Source: Mesorhizobium zhangyense
Lineage (GTDB): Bacteria > Pseudomonadota > Alphaproteobacteria > Rhizobiales > Rhizobiaceae
NCBI RefSeq assembly: GCF_011045115.1
Contig: NZ_JAAKZG010000005.1
Span: forward strand, 1-64,000
Direction: 5' to 3'
Length of the DNA: 64,000 nt
The translations under genes were made by a program, and so were the position numbers. Below the pieces are notes generated by a model. That model was not told the DNA's origin. It saw only the letters and a list, made by a program, of their open reading frames with translations, and ran no database searches. Below, in pieces: positions 17,451-25,559 of the stretch (positions within the stretch are counted from its first letter, which is position 1; each line of letters begins with the position of its first letter).

Positions 17451-17804
17451 TCAGTCCAGTTCTTCAAGGGCTTCCTTGGCGGCAAGGCGATGCGCCGGGG
17501 TGATGTGGGCGCGCACGGCGGCAATCGCGGCCGACAGCACCGCGATGTCGTCGGTAAAGCCGAGGCCGAAGATGATGTCGGGAATGGCGTCGGTCGGCAG
17601 CACGAAATAGGCGAGAGCGCCGAGCAATATGCCCTTGGCGCGCAGCGGCGTCTTGCTGTCGAGCGCGCAGTAATAGGCGGCTATCACGTCCTCCATGAAG
17701 GGGACATGACGCGCCGCGCGCTTGGCGGTGTGCCAGAATCTGTCGCGAACGCGCTTCTCGTCGCCGCGCAAACCGTTGGTGTCGAAATTTCCGGCCTTGG
17801 CCAT
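17451..17804 (-). CDS. YkvA family protein (DUF1232)
   Basis: A 117-residue protein whose core LRAKGILLGALAYFVLPTDAIPDIIFGLGFTDD is the DUF1232 signature: a hydrophobic helix followed by YxxxPxDxIPD and G(F/L)xDD. The family is uncharacterised, usually membrane-associated and widespread in rhizobia. It is monocistronic. The roughly 290 bases between it and ialB (17162-17450) hold no convincing gene, only a short GTGGT/ACCAC hairpin near 17360. Confidence 0.85.
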   Translation of the reverse strand: MAKAGNFDTNGLRGDEKRVRDRFWHTAKRAARHVPFMEDVIAAYYCALDSKTPLRAKGILLGALAYFVLPTDAIPDIIFGLGFTDDIAVLSAAIAAVRAHITPAHRLAAKEALEELD

Positions 17805-17995
17805 TCCGTTGCTCCTGTCGCCCGGAATGTGGGAAAGCGTGACGGGCTGCGCAAGAGATAGGGGTCAAAAACCGGTGGGGGCCAGCCTTTAAGCCCCGCC
17901 CAGCGCCGTCTGCGTGGCCTCGCTCTCAAGTTTTCGTCTGGCCATTTGGCGCTTCCGTGCTATCGCTTGTCGGTTCTTATCATAGTGTCGGCACG

Positions 17996-18511
17996 ATGAT
18001 CGCAAAGTCCCAGACGTCCATTCTTTTCGTATGCCTCGGCAATATCTGCCGTTCGCCGCTGGCCGAGGGCGTGTTTCGCGCCGTGATTTCCGAGCGCGGC
18101 GTCGCTGACGACTTCCTGCTCGACTCTGCCGGCACCGGCGGCTGGCACCAGGGTTCGGCGCCCGATCCGCGTTCGGTGGCGATCGCGGCCGACCACGGCC
18201 TCGACATTTCGACGCAGAAGGCGCGCAAGGTCGTGTCGGCCGATTTCCAGCGCTTTGACCTGATCCTAGGAATGGACCGCTCCAATGTCGACGATCTCAG
18301 GCGGGCCGCACCGCCGGAGGCGCGGGACAGGGTCCATCTGTTCCTCGACTTCGCCGGCGGCAAGGGGAAGGACGTGCCCGATCCCTACTATGGCGGCGCA
18401 GACGGTTTTGGCGATGTCTACCGCATGATCCGCGATGCTTCGGAATCACTGGCCGACAGGCTGGAGCGCGAATCGCTACCCGTGAGCGGCCAGGCCTCCT
18501 CGACGACATAG
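17996..18511 (+). CDS. Low-molecular-weight protein tyrosine phosphatase
   Basis: A 171-residue phosphatase with the catalytic P-loop CLGNICRS near the N-terminus (about residues 12-19; the CX5R nucleophile Cys and Arg) and the general-acid loop DPYYGGADGF (about residues 128-137). The family dephosphorylates protein tyrosines or arginines; in bacteria it can act with tyrosine kinases of exopolysaccharide synthesis, but none is adjacent here. The ATG at 17996 is chosen because family homology begins right after it. The last 94 nt overlap the 3' end of the converging thpR gene. Confidence 0.9.
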   Translation: MIAKSQTSILFVCLGNICRSPLAEGVFRAVISERGVADDFLLDSAGTGGWHQGSAPDPRSVAIAADHGLDISTQKARKVVSADFQRFDLILGMDRSNVDDLRRAAPPEARDRVHLFLDFAGGKGKDVPDPYYGGADGFGDVYRMIRDASESLADRLERESLPVSGQASSTT

Positions 18512-19011
18512 GGTCCGCCGCCGACCGAATCGCGCGACGACATCAGCACGAAGCGGCCGACCTTGAAGGGTATGGTGGAGAAATTGCCGCGCGCCGAAAG
18601 ATATTGCGCGACGTCCAGCGGGCTGGTGTTGCGCAGCCGCGCCAGCGTGACATGGGGCGAGAATTTGCGCGGATCGGCCGGGACGCCGAGACGCTGGCAG
18701 ATGCGCTCGATCTCGGACTGAAGCGCGTAGAGATCAGGCGAGGTCTGTACGCCGGCCCAGACCGCATGCGGCTTTTTCGAGCCGAAGGCGCCGACGCCGG
18801 AAAGCTTCATCTGGAAGGATGGTCGTCGGACCCGGTCGAGGGCATTGGCGATCTCGTCGGCGACGTGGCCTTCGATGTCGCCGAAGAAGCGCAGAGTGAG
18901 GTGGTAGTTTTCAACGTCGATCCAGCGGGCTCCCGGCAGACCTCCACGCAGCAGAGAAAGTGAAAGCGCTGCGTCACGCGGGATTTCGAGGGCGGTGAAA
19001 AGTCTTGGCAT
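18418..19011 (-). CDS. thpR: RNA 2',3'-cyclic phosphodiesterase (2'-5' RNA ligase family)
   Basis: A 197-residue member of the 2H phosphoesterase superfamily. The two catalytic HxT motifs are HLTLRFFG (about residues 42-49) and HVTLARLR (about 120-127). E. coli ThpR hydrolyses RNA 2',3'-cyclic phosphates and can ligate tRNA halves in vitro. The C-terminal ~20 residues (Ser-rich, SDSRSSLSASDSEAS) lie outside the conserved fold and correspond to the 94-nt overlap with the converging phosphatase gene, so they may have been recruited by loss of an earlier stop. Confidence 0.9.
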   Translation of the reverse strand: MPRLFTALEIPRDAALSLSLLRGGLPGARWIDVENYHLTLRFFGDIEGHVADEIANALDRVRRPSFQMKLSGVGAFGSKKPHAVWAGVQTSPDLYALQSEIERICQRLGVPADPRKFSPHVTLARLRNTSPLDVAQYLSARGNFSTIPFKVGRFVLMSSRDSVGGGPYVVEEAWPLTGSDSRSSLSASDSEASRIMR

Positions 19012-19122
19012 CGCTGCCTCCCCGAATCGAACTCTTGATGTCTAGCGAATCACCGATCCGCAATGTGAGCAAGCTGTTTGTTTGTCGTGTCGGTTGGATG
19101 ACATTGTCATCAACATGGTTGA

Positions 19123-19767
19123 TCAGGATTTGTTCGCATCAGCCGAAATCGTCTTCTCGACCACCGGCAGAGTGCGTTCGACCATGCGGTCGACACCGGC
19201 GGCATTGGGATGCATGCCGTCTTCCAGCAGCAGCGTCTTGTCGGCAGCGACGCCGTCGAGGAAGAACGGGTAGAGCGTGGCGCCGTATTTCTCGGCAAGC
19301 TTGGGGTAAATCGTGCCGAACTGCTCGCCATAGGCATGGCCGAGATTGGGTGCTGCGACCATGCCGGCCAGAAGCACCGGAATGTTGCGCTCCTTGAGCC
19401 GCGCAAGCATCTTGTCGAGGTTCTGCTCGACGATCTCAGGGTCGATGCCGCGCAGCATGTCGTTGGCGCCAAGCTCCAGTATGACAAGCTGCGTGCCGTC
19501 GGGTATCGACCAGTCGAGGCGTGAAAGGCCGCCGCTGGTGGTGTCGCCGGAGACGCCGGCATTGGTAATCACGACATCGTGACCATTGTTGCGTAGCGCC
19601 TTTTCAAGCTTTTCGGGAAAGCTCTCGCCGGGGTTCAGGCCATATCCGGCCATCAGGCTGTCGCCGAAGCCGACTATCTTGAATGGTTCGGCCCAAACGG
19701 GGCCTAACGCTGTGAAAAAGGCAAGAGATGCGGCAAAGAGCGCGAAAGTCAGATGTTTCAATGCCAT
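19123..19767 (-). CDS. tesA: Periplasmic SGNH/GDSL esterase, TesA type
   Basis: A 214-residue protein with a signal peptide (about residues 1-26, ending VWA). The SGNH blocks are present: block I GFGDSLMAGYG (Ser nucleophile at about 37), block II Gly in NAGVSGDTT, block III GAND (about 99-102), and block V DGMHPNAAG (Asp and His, about 183-191). It matches TesA / thioesterase I / lysophospholipase L1, which hydrolyses acyl-CoA, lysophospholipids and aryl esters in the periplasm. It is divergent from an ABC exporter of YbbA-YbbP type, the same neighbourhood as in E. coli, which suggests a conserved functional link in envelope lipid handling. Confidence 0.92.
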   Translation of the reverse strand: MALKHLTFALFAASLAFFTALGPVWAEPFKIVGFGDSLMAGYGLNPGESFPEKLEKALRNNGHDVVITNAGVSGDTTSGGLSRLDWSIPDGTQLVILELGANDMLRGIDPEIVEQNLDKMLARLKERNIPVLLAGMVAAPNLGHAYGEQFGTIYPKLAEKYGATLYPFFLDGVAADKTLLLEDGMHPNAAGVDRMVERTLPVVEKTISADANKS

Positions 19768-19831
19768 GTATCAAAGCCCATATGACGAATAAATTCCTGC
19801 CCGTTTCATTTCCATATAGGACAGATTTGCC

Positions 19832-20533
19832 GTGACAGAAGCCGTCATCGACCTGAAAGATGTTTCGCTGACCTTGGGTACGGGGGCGTCGTCCGTCCAT
19901 GTGCTAAAGGGGGTCAGCCTGAAAGTGACCGCGGGCGAGGCCACCGGGATCGTCGGGCCGTCCGGTTCCGGCAAGTCGACGCTGCTGATGGTTCTGGCCG
20001 GGCTGGAAGGGGTCGATTCGGGTACGGTACGAATTGCCGGCGAGCTACTGAACGGCAAGAGCGAGGACCAGATCGCGGCGTTTCGCGGCCGCAATGTCGG
20101 CATCGTCTTCCAGTCCTTCCATCTCATCCCCAACATGACGGCGCTGGAAAATGTCGCCGTGCCGCTGGAGCTTGCGGGCAAGCGCGACGCTTTCGCCATT
20201 GCCGAGCGCGAGCTTGCGTCGGTCGGCCTGGCTGACCGGGTGACGCATTATCCGGGCGAGCTTTCGGGCGGCGAGCAGCAGCGCGTGGCGATTGCCCGGG
20301 CGCTGGCGCCGGAGCCGCGCATTCTCATCGCCGACGAGCCGACCGGCAATCTCGACCAGGCGACGGGGCGGCAGATCGCCGATCTTCTCTTTGCCAAGGC
20401 AAAAGAGCGCGGCATGACGCTGGTGCTGGTCACGCATGATCCTTCGCTTGCCGCGCGCTGTACACGGCAGGTGGCGATGCGTTCGGGCCGGATCGAAGCC
20501 GAGCCGCCGCTTGCTGTTGTTTCGGCGGGTTGA
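19832..20533 (+). CDS. ABC transporter ATP-binding protein (YbbA/LolD-like)
   Basis: A 233-residue ATPase of the macrolide/lipoprotein-exporter group. Walker A is GPSGSGKST (about residues 44-52), the signature LSGGEQQRVAIARAL (about 145-159), and Walker B ILIADEPTGNLD (about 165-176). It starts at a GTG. The next gene in the same direction is its FtsX-like permease, separated by 240 nt that hold a large inverted repeat element. By analogy with YbbA it would energise a permease that extracts or exports a lipophilic substrate. LolD itself is excluded because the partner is a large YbbP-like permease rather than LolC/E. Confidence 0.92.
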   Translation: MTEAVIDLKDVSLTLGTGASSVHVLKGVSLKVTAGEATGIVGPSGSGKSTLLMVLAGLEGVDSGTVRIAGELLNGKSEDQIAAFRGRNVGIVFQSFHLIPNMTALENVAVPLELAGKRDAFAIAERELASVGLADRVTHYPGELSGGEQQRVAIARALAPEPRILIADEPTGNLDQATGRQIADLLFAKAKERGMTLVLVTHDPSLAARCTRQVAMRSGRIEAEPPLAVVSAG

Positions 20534-20572
20534 GGGCGCGGGAAGTATGGAGCACCGTCGAGTTTCTTCGCG

Positions 20573-20726
20573 CCCCCCTCTGGCCTGCCGGCCATCTCCC
20601 CCACAGGTGGGGAGATCAGCCTTCATCAATGATTTCGCCAATCTCCGACGTTGGAGAGAAGGAGATAGCGGGGACGCTGTTAATCTCCCCACCTGTGGGG
20701 GAGATGGCCGGCAGGCCAGAGGGGGG
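20573..20726. repeat. Large inverted-repeat element, family A copy 1 (154 bp)
   Basis: Two perfect 44-nt inverted arms (20573-20616 and 20683-20726) around a 66-nt centre. Each arm holds two local hairpins, GGCC-TGCC-GGCC and ATCTCCCC-N7-GGGGAGAT. The right flank CAACGTAGGGCGC matches the outer end of the second copy at 32387-32563. It lies between the ATPase and permease genes of this ABC operon, so it will be transcribed and can fold into a very stable structure. There is no coding capacity; it is a MITE-like or rhizobial intergenic mosaic element. Confidence 0.9.
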
Positions 20727-20773
20727 CAACGTAGGGCGCCGTCCCGCCAGATTTCCTTCGAGGCAGCATAATC

Positions 20774-23323
20774 ATGCGCACGAAAGAAACCCTCAAACTC
20801 GCAATCCGTTTCTCGCTGCGCGAAATGCGCGGTGGGTTTTCCGGCTTTTTGATCTTCCTCACCTGCATTGCGCTCGGCGTGGCGGCGATCGGCGGCGTCA
20901 ATTCGGTGGCGCGGTCGATCACGGCGGGCGTTGCCAATGAGGGCCAGTCGCTGCTCGGCGGCGACCTGCGCTTCCAGCTCAACCAGCGCGAGGCGAGCAC
21001 TGAGGAAGGTGCCTACCTGAAGGGATTGGGCACGCTTTCGGAAAGCGCCAACATGCGCTCGATGGCGAGGCTGGAGGACGGTTCCGACCAGTCGCTGGCC
21101 GAGGTGAAGGCCATCGACGGTATCTATCCGCTGTTCGGCGCGCTGGTGACCGAACCGGCGCTGTCGCGCGATGCGCTGTTCGGCGAGAAGGACGGCGTGT
21201 TCGGCGCTGCCGCTTCCGATCTGCTGTTCGAACGGCTCGGCATAAAGATCGGCAGCCGTATCATGCTCGGCACCGCGACCTTCGAACTGCGGGCAAAGAT
21301 CATCACCGAACCGGACGCGGTTTCGGAAGGGTTCGGCTTCGCGCCGCGGCTGATGGTGTCGCTGGACGGCCTGCGCGCCTCCGGCCTGGTCCAGCCCGGC
21401 AGCCTGGTCGAATATGCCTACAAGGTGCGGCTGGCAGACGGCAGCAGCGAGGCGGCTGTAAACGCCGTGCGCGATGAAGCGACGGAAAAGTTTCCGCAGG
21501 CCGGCTGGAGCATCCGCACGCGGACCAATGCCGCACCCGCACTCTCCTCCAACATCGAACGCTTCTCGCAGTTCCTGACGCTGGTTGGGCTGACGGCGCT
21601 GGTTGTCGGCGGGGTCGGCGTTGCCAACGCCGTGCGCGCCTATCTCGACGGCAAGCGCGGGGTGATCGCGACCTTCAAGAGCCTCGGCGCCTCGGGCGGG
21701 TTCGTCTTCACCGTCTATCTCGTGCAGATCCTGATCATCGCCGGCATCGGCATCGTCATCGGGCTGGTCGTCGGCGCGCTGATGCCGTTTGCGGCAAGTG
21801 CCGCACTTTCGTCCGTCATTCCGGTGCCTGCGGAAGGCGGCATCTATCCCGGCGCGCTGGCGATGGCGGCGCTGTTCGGCCTGTTGGTGACGCTGGCCTT
21901 CGCGCTGCTGCCGCTGGGCCGGGCGCGCGACGTGCCGGCGACCGCGTTGTTCCGAGAAATGGGCTTCGGCGGCGGTGGCTTGCCACGCCGCATCTATGTC
22001 TTAGGTGCGCTGGGGATTGCAGCCCTTCTGGCGCTGCTCGCCATATGGTTTTCGGGCGACCGGCGCATCGCCGCGATCTTCGTCGGCGCGACGATCTTTG
22101 CCTTTATCGTGCTGCGTAGCGTCGGCGTCGGTGTGCAGTGGCTGGCCAGGAAAAGCCCGCGCCTGCGCTCTACGGCGCTCAGGCTGGCTGTCGGCAACAT
22201 TCATCGCCCCGGCGCACTGACGCCGTCGGTGGTGCTGTCGCTCGGCCTTGGCCTGACCTTGCTGGTGACGTTGGCGCTGATCGACGGCAATCTGCGCCAG
22301 CAGATCGCCGGCAGCCTGCCCAAACAGGCGCCCAATTTCTTCTTCGTCGATATCCAGAGCACGGATGTCGATGCGTTCTCGGCACTGGTCGAGAAGGAAG
22401 CACCGGAAGGCAAGCTGGTGCGGGTGCCGATGCTGCGCGGCCGCGTCATGGCGCTGAACGGCGTCGACGTGCAGAAGCTGACGGTGCCGCCGGCCGGCGC
22501 CTGGGTGCTGCGTGGTGATCGCGGCCTGACCTATGCGAAGAACCAGCCTGAAAACTCGACGTTGAGTGCGGGCACGTGGTGGCCGGAGGATTATTCGGGC
22601 GAGCCGCTGGTGTCGTTCGCGGCGGAAGAAGCCGGCGAGCTTGGCCTGAAGCTCGGCGATACGGTGACGGTGAACGTACTTGGTCGCAACGTGACGGCAA
22701 AGATCGCCAATTTCCGCGAAGTTCAGTGGGAATCGATGGGCATCAATTTTGTCATGGTGTTTTCGCCCAACACATTTGCCGGTGCGCCGCACTCCTGGCT
22801 GGCGACGCTTTTGACGCCGAATGCCGACAGCGCCGAGGAGACGCGGCTGCTCAATGCCGTCACCCGCGCCTTTCCCGCCGTGACCACGGTGCGCGTCAAG
22901 GACGCGCTGGAGGTGGTGAACCGCATCGTCGGCCAGCTCGGCACGGCGATCCGCGCGGCGGCAAGCGTGGCGCTGATAGCCTCGGTGCTGGTGCTGGCCG
23001 GCGCACTCGCTGCCGGCAACCGGGCGCGGGTTCACGATGCCGTCGTGCTGAAGACGCTGGGCGCGACGCGGCGGACGCTGATCGCAGCCTTCTCGCTTGA
23101 GTATATGCTGATCGGTCTGGCGACGGCGGTTTTCGCGCTCGCTGCCGGCGGCGTTGCGGCGTGGTTTGTTGTCGCACGAATCATGACGCTGCCGTCGAGT
23201 TTTCTACCCGAGGTGGCGGTGGCAACGATCCTGATAGCGCTCACTGTGACGGTCGGCATCGGTCTTATCGGCACCTGGAGAGTGTTGGGCCACAAGGCAG
23301 CGCCGGTGCTGCGGAATCTGTAG
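20774..23323 (+). CDS. ABC transporter permease, FtsX/YbbP family
   Basis: An 849-residue inner-membrane protein. An N-terminal helix (about residues 18-45) is followed by a large periplasmic domain (about 45-250), three helices (about 265-390, including the FtsX-type segment VGGVGVANAVRAYLDGKRGVIATFKSLGAS), a central hydrophobic pair (about 400-450), a second periplasmic domain (about 480-715) and three final helices (about 725-849). This duplicated FtsX layout is that of YbbP. It pairs with the upstream ATPase and the divergent tesA. The substrate is unknown; lipid or lipoprotein-like molecules are the usual proposal. Confidence 0.9.
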   Translation: MRTKETLKLAIRFSLREMRGGFSGFLIFLTCIALGVAAIGGVNSVARSITAGVANEGQSLLGGDLRFQLNQREASTEEGAYLKGLGTLSESANMRSMARLEDGSDQSLAEVKAIDGIYPLFGALVTEPALSRDALFGEKDGVFGAAASDLLFERLGIKIGSRIMLGTATFELRAKIITEPDAVSEGFGFAPRLMVSLDGLRASGLVQPGSLVEYAYKVRLADGSSEAAVNAVRDEATEKFPQAGWSIRTRTNAAPALSSNIERFSQFLTLVGLTALVVGGVGVANAVRAYLDGKRGVIATFKSLGASGGFVFTVYLVQILIIAGIGIVIGLVVGALMPFAASAALSSVIPVPAEGGIYPGALAMAALFGLLVTLAFALLPLGRARDVPATALFREMGFGGGGLPRRIYVLGALGIAALLALLAIWFSGDRRIAAIFVGATIFAFIVLRSVGVGVQWLARKSPRLRSTALRLAVGNIHRPGALTPSVVLSLGLGLTLLVTLALIDGNLRQQIAGSLPKQAPNFFFVDIQSTDVDAFSALVEKEAPEGKLVRVPMLRGRVMALNGVDVQKLTVPPAGAWVLRGDRGLTYAKNQPENSTLSAGTWWPEDYSGEPLVSFAAEEAGELGLKLGDTVTVNVLGRNVTAKIANFREVQWESMGINFVMVFSPNTFAGAPHSWLATLLTPNADSAEETRLLNAVTRAFPAVTTVRVKDALEVVNRIVGQLGTAIRAAASVALIASVLVLAGALAAGNRARVHDAVVLKTLGATRRTLIAAFSLEYMLIGLATAVFALAAGGVAAWFVVARIMTLPSSFLPEVAVATILIALTVTVGIGLIGTWRVLGHKAAPVLRNL

Positions 23324-23477
23324 CGGGTCGGCCTGTCAATCGATCGAAGGAGCTAGGCGCCGCTAGTCCTGATGGCAAAAAAGGGTATTTTTTGGCCATT
23401 TCCTGCAATCACGAGGCATTGCGGCGTGTAACGGGTCTTGTTCTCGTCAAAAAGAATCATCATATTTGCCGCAGGCA

Positions 23478-23535
23478 TGCTGGAGTCCCGCCAGCGGCGC
23501 CTGGGTTCATTTGAACCTGACACCCGACGGGGCAG
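23478..23535 (+). ncRNA. Structured 5' leader of ybhL (candidate ybhL RNA motif)
   Basis: The 230-nt gap before the BAX-inhibitor gene ends in a compact structure. CCCG near 23488 can pair with CGGG near 23528, enclosing a CCAGCGGCGCCTGG self-complementary segment and the hairpin GGTTC-ATTT-GAACC (about 23504-23517). A conserved RNA motif upstream of ybhL genes in Rhizobiales is established knowledge (the ybhL motif), and this has the right position and gene. The match to the published consensus could not be tested here, so boundaries are approximate. The first part of the gap (23324-23477) shows only a weak hairpin near 23375-23395. Confidence 0.5.
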
Positions 23536-23553
23536 AAGCAATAGAGGAAATCA

Positions 23554-24333
23554 ATGGCTGACCTTCGCAACTATCAGACGCATGTCGCGAACGCGGGCAC
23601 CCGCGCCGACGGCGTCATCGACGAGGGCCTGCGCGCCTACATGCTCAAGGTTTACAACCTTATGGCGCTTGGGCTCGCAATCACCGGTGTGGCCGCTCTC
23701 GCCACCATGATGATGGCGACCACCAACGATCCGGCGACCGCTGTCGCCACACTTGCCAACGGCAAGATGCTGACCAGCCTCGGCGTGGCCCTTTATGGCT
23801 CACCGCTGAAGTGGGTCGTCATGCTCGCTCCGCTCGGCATGGTGTTCTTCCTGAGCGCCCGTATCCAGTCGATGAGTGTTTCCGGCGCGCAGACCGCGTT
23901 CTGGGTTTTCGCCGGCCTGATGGGCCTGTCGCTGTCGTCGATCTTCCTGGTCTTCACGGCGCAGAGCATCACGCAGACCTTCTTCGTGACCGCCGCCGCC
24001 TTCGGCGCGCTGTCGCTGTTCGGCTACACCACCAAGCGTGACCTGACCGGCATGGGCACCTTCCTGGTGATGGGCGTGTTCGGCCTGATCATCGCCATGG
24101 TCGTCAACATCTTCCTGGCGTCGCCTGCCCTGCAGTTCGCCATCTCGGCGATCGGTGTGCTGATATTCTCCGGCCTTACCGCCTATGACACGCAGAAGAT
24201 CAAGGAGATGTATTTCGACGGCGACGACGTGCTCGTTTCCGGCCGCAAGGCCATCATGGGCGCGCTGACGCTCTATCTCGACTTCATCAATCTGTTCACC
24301 TTCCTGCTGCAGTTCCTCGGCAACCGCGAGTAA
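23554..24333 (+). CDS. ybhL: BAX inhibitor-1 / YbhL family membrane protein
   Basis: A 259-residue inner-membrane protein with seven hydrophobic segments after a ~35-residue soluble N-terminus. It carries the family motifs ALYLDFINLFTFLLQFLG at the C-terminus and GLTAYDTQKIKEMY (about residues 207-220); the Asp residues of these regions form the pH-sensitive pore pair in the bacterial homolog BsYetJ. The family conducts calcium or protons. In E. coli, YbhL is of unknown function. The gene is monocistronic, with a strong terminator, and is preceded by a structured leader. Confidence 0.92.
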   Translation: MADLRNYQTHVANAGTRADGVIDEGLRAYMLKVYNLMALGLAITGVAALATMMMATTNDPATAVATLANGKMLTSLGVALYGSPLKWVVMLAPLGMVFFLSARIQSMSVSGAQTAFWVFAGLMGLSLSSIFLVFTAQSITQTFFVTAAAFGALSLFGYTTKRDLTGMGTFLVMGVFGLIIAMVVNIFLASPALQFAISAIGVLIFSGLTAYDTQKIKEMYFDGDDVLVSGRKAIMGALTLYLDFINLFTFLLQFLGNRE

Positions 24334-24365
24334 TCGCGACCACCGCTGGACCATCAACAAGACCG

Positions 24366-24395
24366 GGGCGGCCCAAAAGGCCGCCCTTTTCTTTT
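24366..24395 (+). terminator. Rho-independent terminator after ybhL
   Basis: A perfect 8-bp stem GGGCGGCC (24366-24373) / GGCCGCCC (24379-24386), followed by TTTTCTTTT. It is 33 nt past the ybhL stop. Confidence 0.9.
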
Positions 24396-24444
24396 GTCTC
24401 GACGCCTGCTTTTATTCGTGCATGTCAGTTCGAGTGCGTAAATT

Positions 24445-25014
24445 ATGAGCAGCATCAATATCCGGGCGGCAGAGCCCTCCGACCTCGATTCGATAACGGT
24501 GATCTACGCGGACGCGGTCGATCATGGCACTGCGAGCTACGAACTCGAGCCGCCCTCGCGTGCTGAAATGGGGGAGCGATTCGCCAATCTGCGGGCCGAC
24601 GGCTATCCCTATATCGTTGCCGAAGAGGGTGGCCGAATCATCGGCTATGCCTATGCAGGGGCCTTCCGCGCCCGTCCGGCCTACCGCTTCATCGTCGAGA
24701 ATTCCATCTATGTCGCGCCCGAAGCCAAGGGCAAGGGCGTCGGCCGGGCGCTGCTTGAACGGCTGATCACTGAAGCGACCGCGCTCGGCTTCCGGCAGAT
24801 GATCGCCGTGATCGGCGATGGCTCGCCGCAGAGCCCGTCCGTCAGGCTGCACGAAAAACTGGGCTTCATCCATTCAGGCAGGCTGGAAGGGTCAGGCTAC
24901 AAGCACGGCCGCTGGCTCGACACGGTGTTCATGCAGTTTCCGATGAATGGTGGTGCCGAGCTGCAACCCGATCCGGACTCGCTGCCGGAGCGGAAATTCC
25001 GCGGAAAAGCGTAG
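24445..25014 (+). CDS. GNAT acetyltransferase, phosphinothricin-acetyltransferase-like
   Basis: A 189-residue GNAT enzyme. The order IRAAEPSDLDSITVIYADAV, GTASYELEPPS, YRFIVENSIYV, KGKGVGRALLERL (acetyl-CoA P-loop, about residues 93-105) and VRLHEKLGFIHSGRL is that of the phosphinothricin N-acetyltransferase (Pat/Bar, YncA/MnaT) group. In most bacteria these act on methionine derivatives or amino acids rather than the herbicide, so resistance is not implied. A ~25-residue hydrophilic C-terminal tail is extra. It is convergent with the DUF2794 gene, with only 5 nt between stop codons. Confidence 0.88.
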   Translation: MSSINIRAAEPSDLDSITVIYADAVDHGTASYELEPPSRAEMGERFANLRADGYPYIVAEEGGRIIGYAYAGAFRARPAYRFIVENSIYVAPEAKGKGVGRALLERLITEATALGFRQMIAVIGDGSPQSPSVRLHEKLGFIHSGRLEGSGYKHGRWLDTVFMQFPMNGGAELQPDPDSLPERKFRGKA

Positions 25015-25019
25015 CGAAA

Positions 25020-25406
25020 TCAAGCTTCTACGAGTTTCAGCGTCTTGTCGAAGACGCCGAGGACGCGGGCAAGTTCATGCCCGCGCTTGAGGATCAGGCC
25101 GCCGGCTGCGACGACGCTGAAGGCGCCCTGCTTGCGGGCGAGCTTCGGGTTCTTGACGATCTGGAACAGCGGTGTCTCGCTGGCGCGCCGGAATACCGAG
25201 AATACGGCGCGGTCGGGAAGGCGGTCTATGGCATAGTCGCGCCATTCGTTTGCGGCGACCATCCGGCCATACAGACGAAGAATCTGCTCGAGCTCACGCC
25301 TCTCGAAGGAAACCGGTAGCTCCTGCCGCTCGCGCCTGGCCTCGTGAAGGGGAATCAATATTGCTGATTCCTGCCCATCCTCCGCTCCACCTCCGCGATC
25401 GGTCAT
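25020..25406 (-). CDS. DUF2794 family protein
   Basis: A 128-residue protein of a family confined to alphaproteobacteria. The core, from about residue 30, reads FERRELEQILRLYGRMVAANEWRDYAID, then IVKNPKLARKQGAF. It has no signal peptide or membrane helix. The ATG at 25406 is preferred over an upstream in-frame start at 25469 because it has a GGAAGG site at good spacing and the extra residues are unrelated. Function unknown. It sits next to the ncRNA candidate and DUF1223. Confidence 0.85.
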   Translation of the reverse strand: MTDRGGGAEDGQESAILIPLHEARRERQELPVSFERRELEQILRLYGRMVAANEWRDYAIDRLPDRAVFSVFRRASETPLFQIVKNPKLARKQGAFSVVAAGGLILKRGHELARVLGVFDKTLKLVEA

Positions 25407-25559
25407 GCAGCTTAACCTTCCGTGACAGTTTGGCGACAAGAGAGTCGCGCTTTCGCCCGTGAAAAGCAAGCCCTGCTGCTCGAATACGCCCTAGGGTAGA
25501 ATCAAGCCGGGTTCCTGTAACAAATCCGTACACTCTGTTTTTATAGGTGATACGCTGCC

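Noticed and set aside
24445-25014. Herbicide (phosphinothricin) resistance gene
   Set aside because: It belongs to the Pat/YncA group, but such chromosomal enzymes usually act on other amines. No evidence of resistance function is visible.
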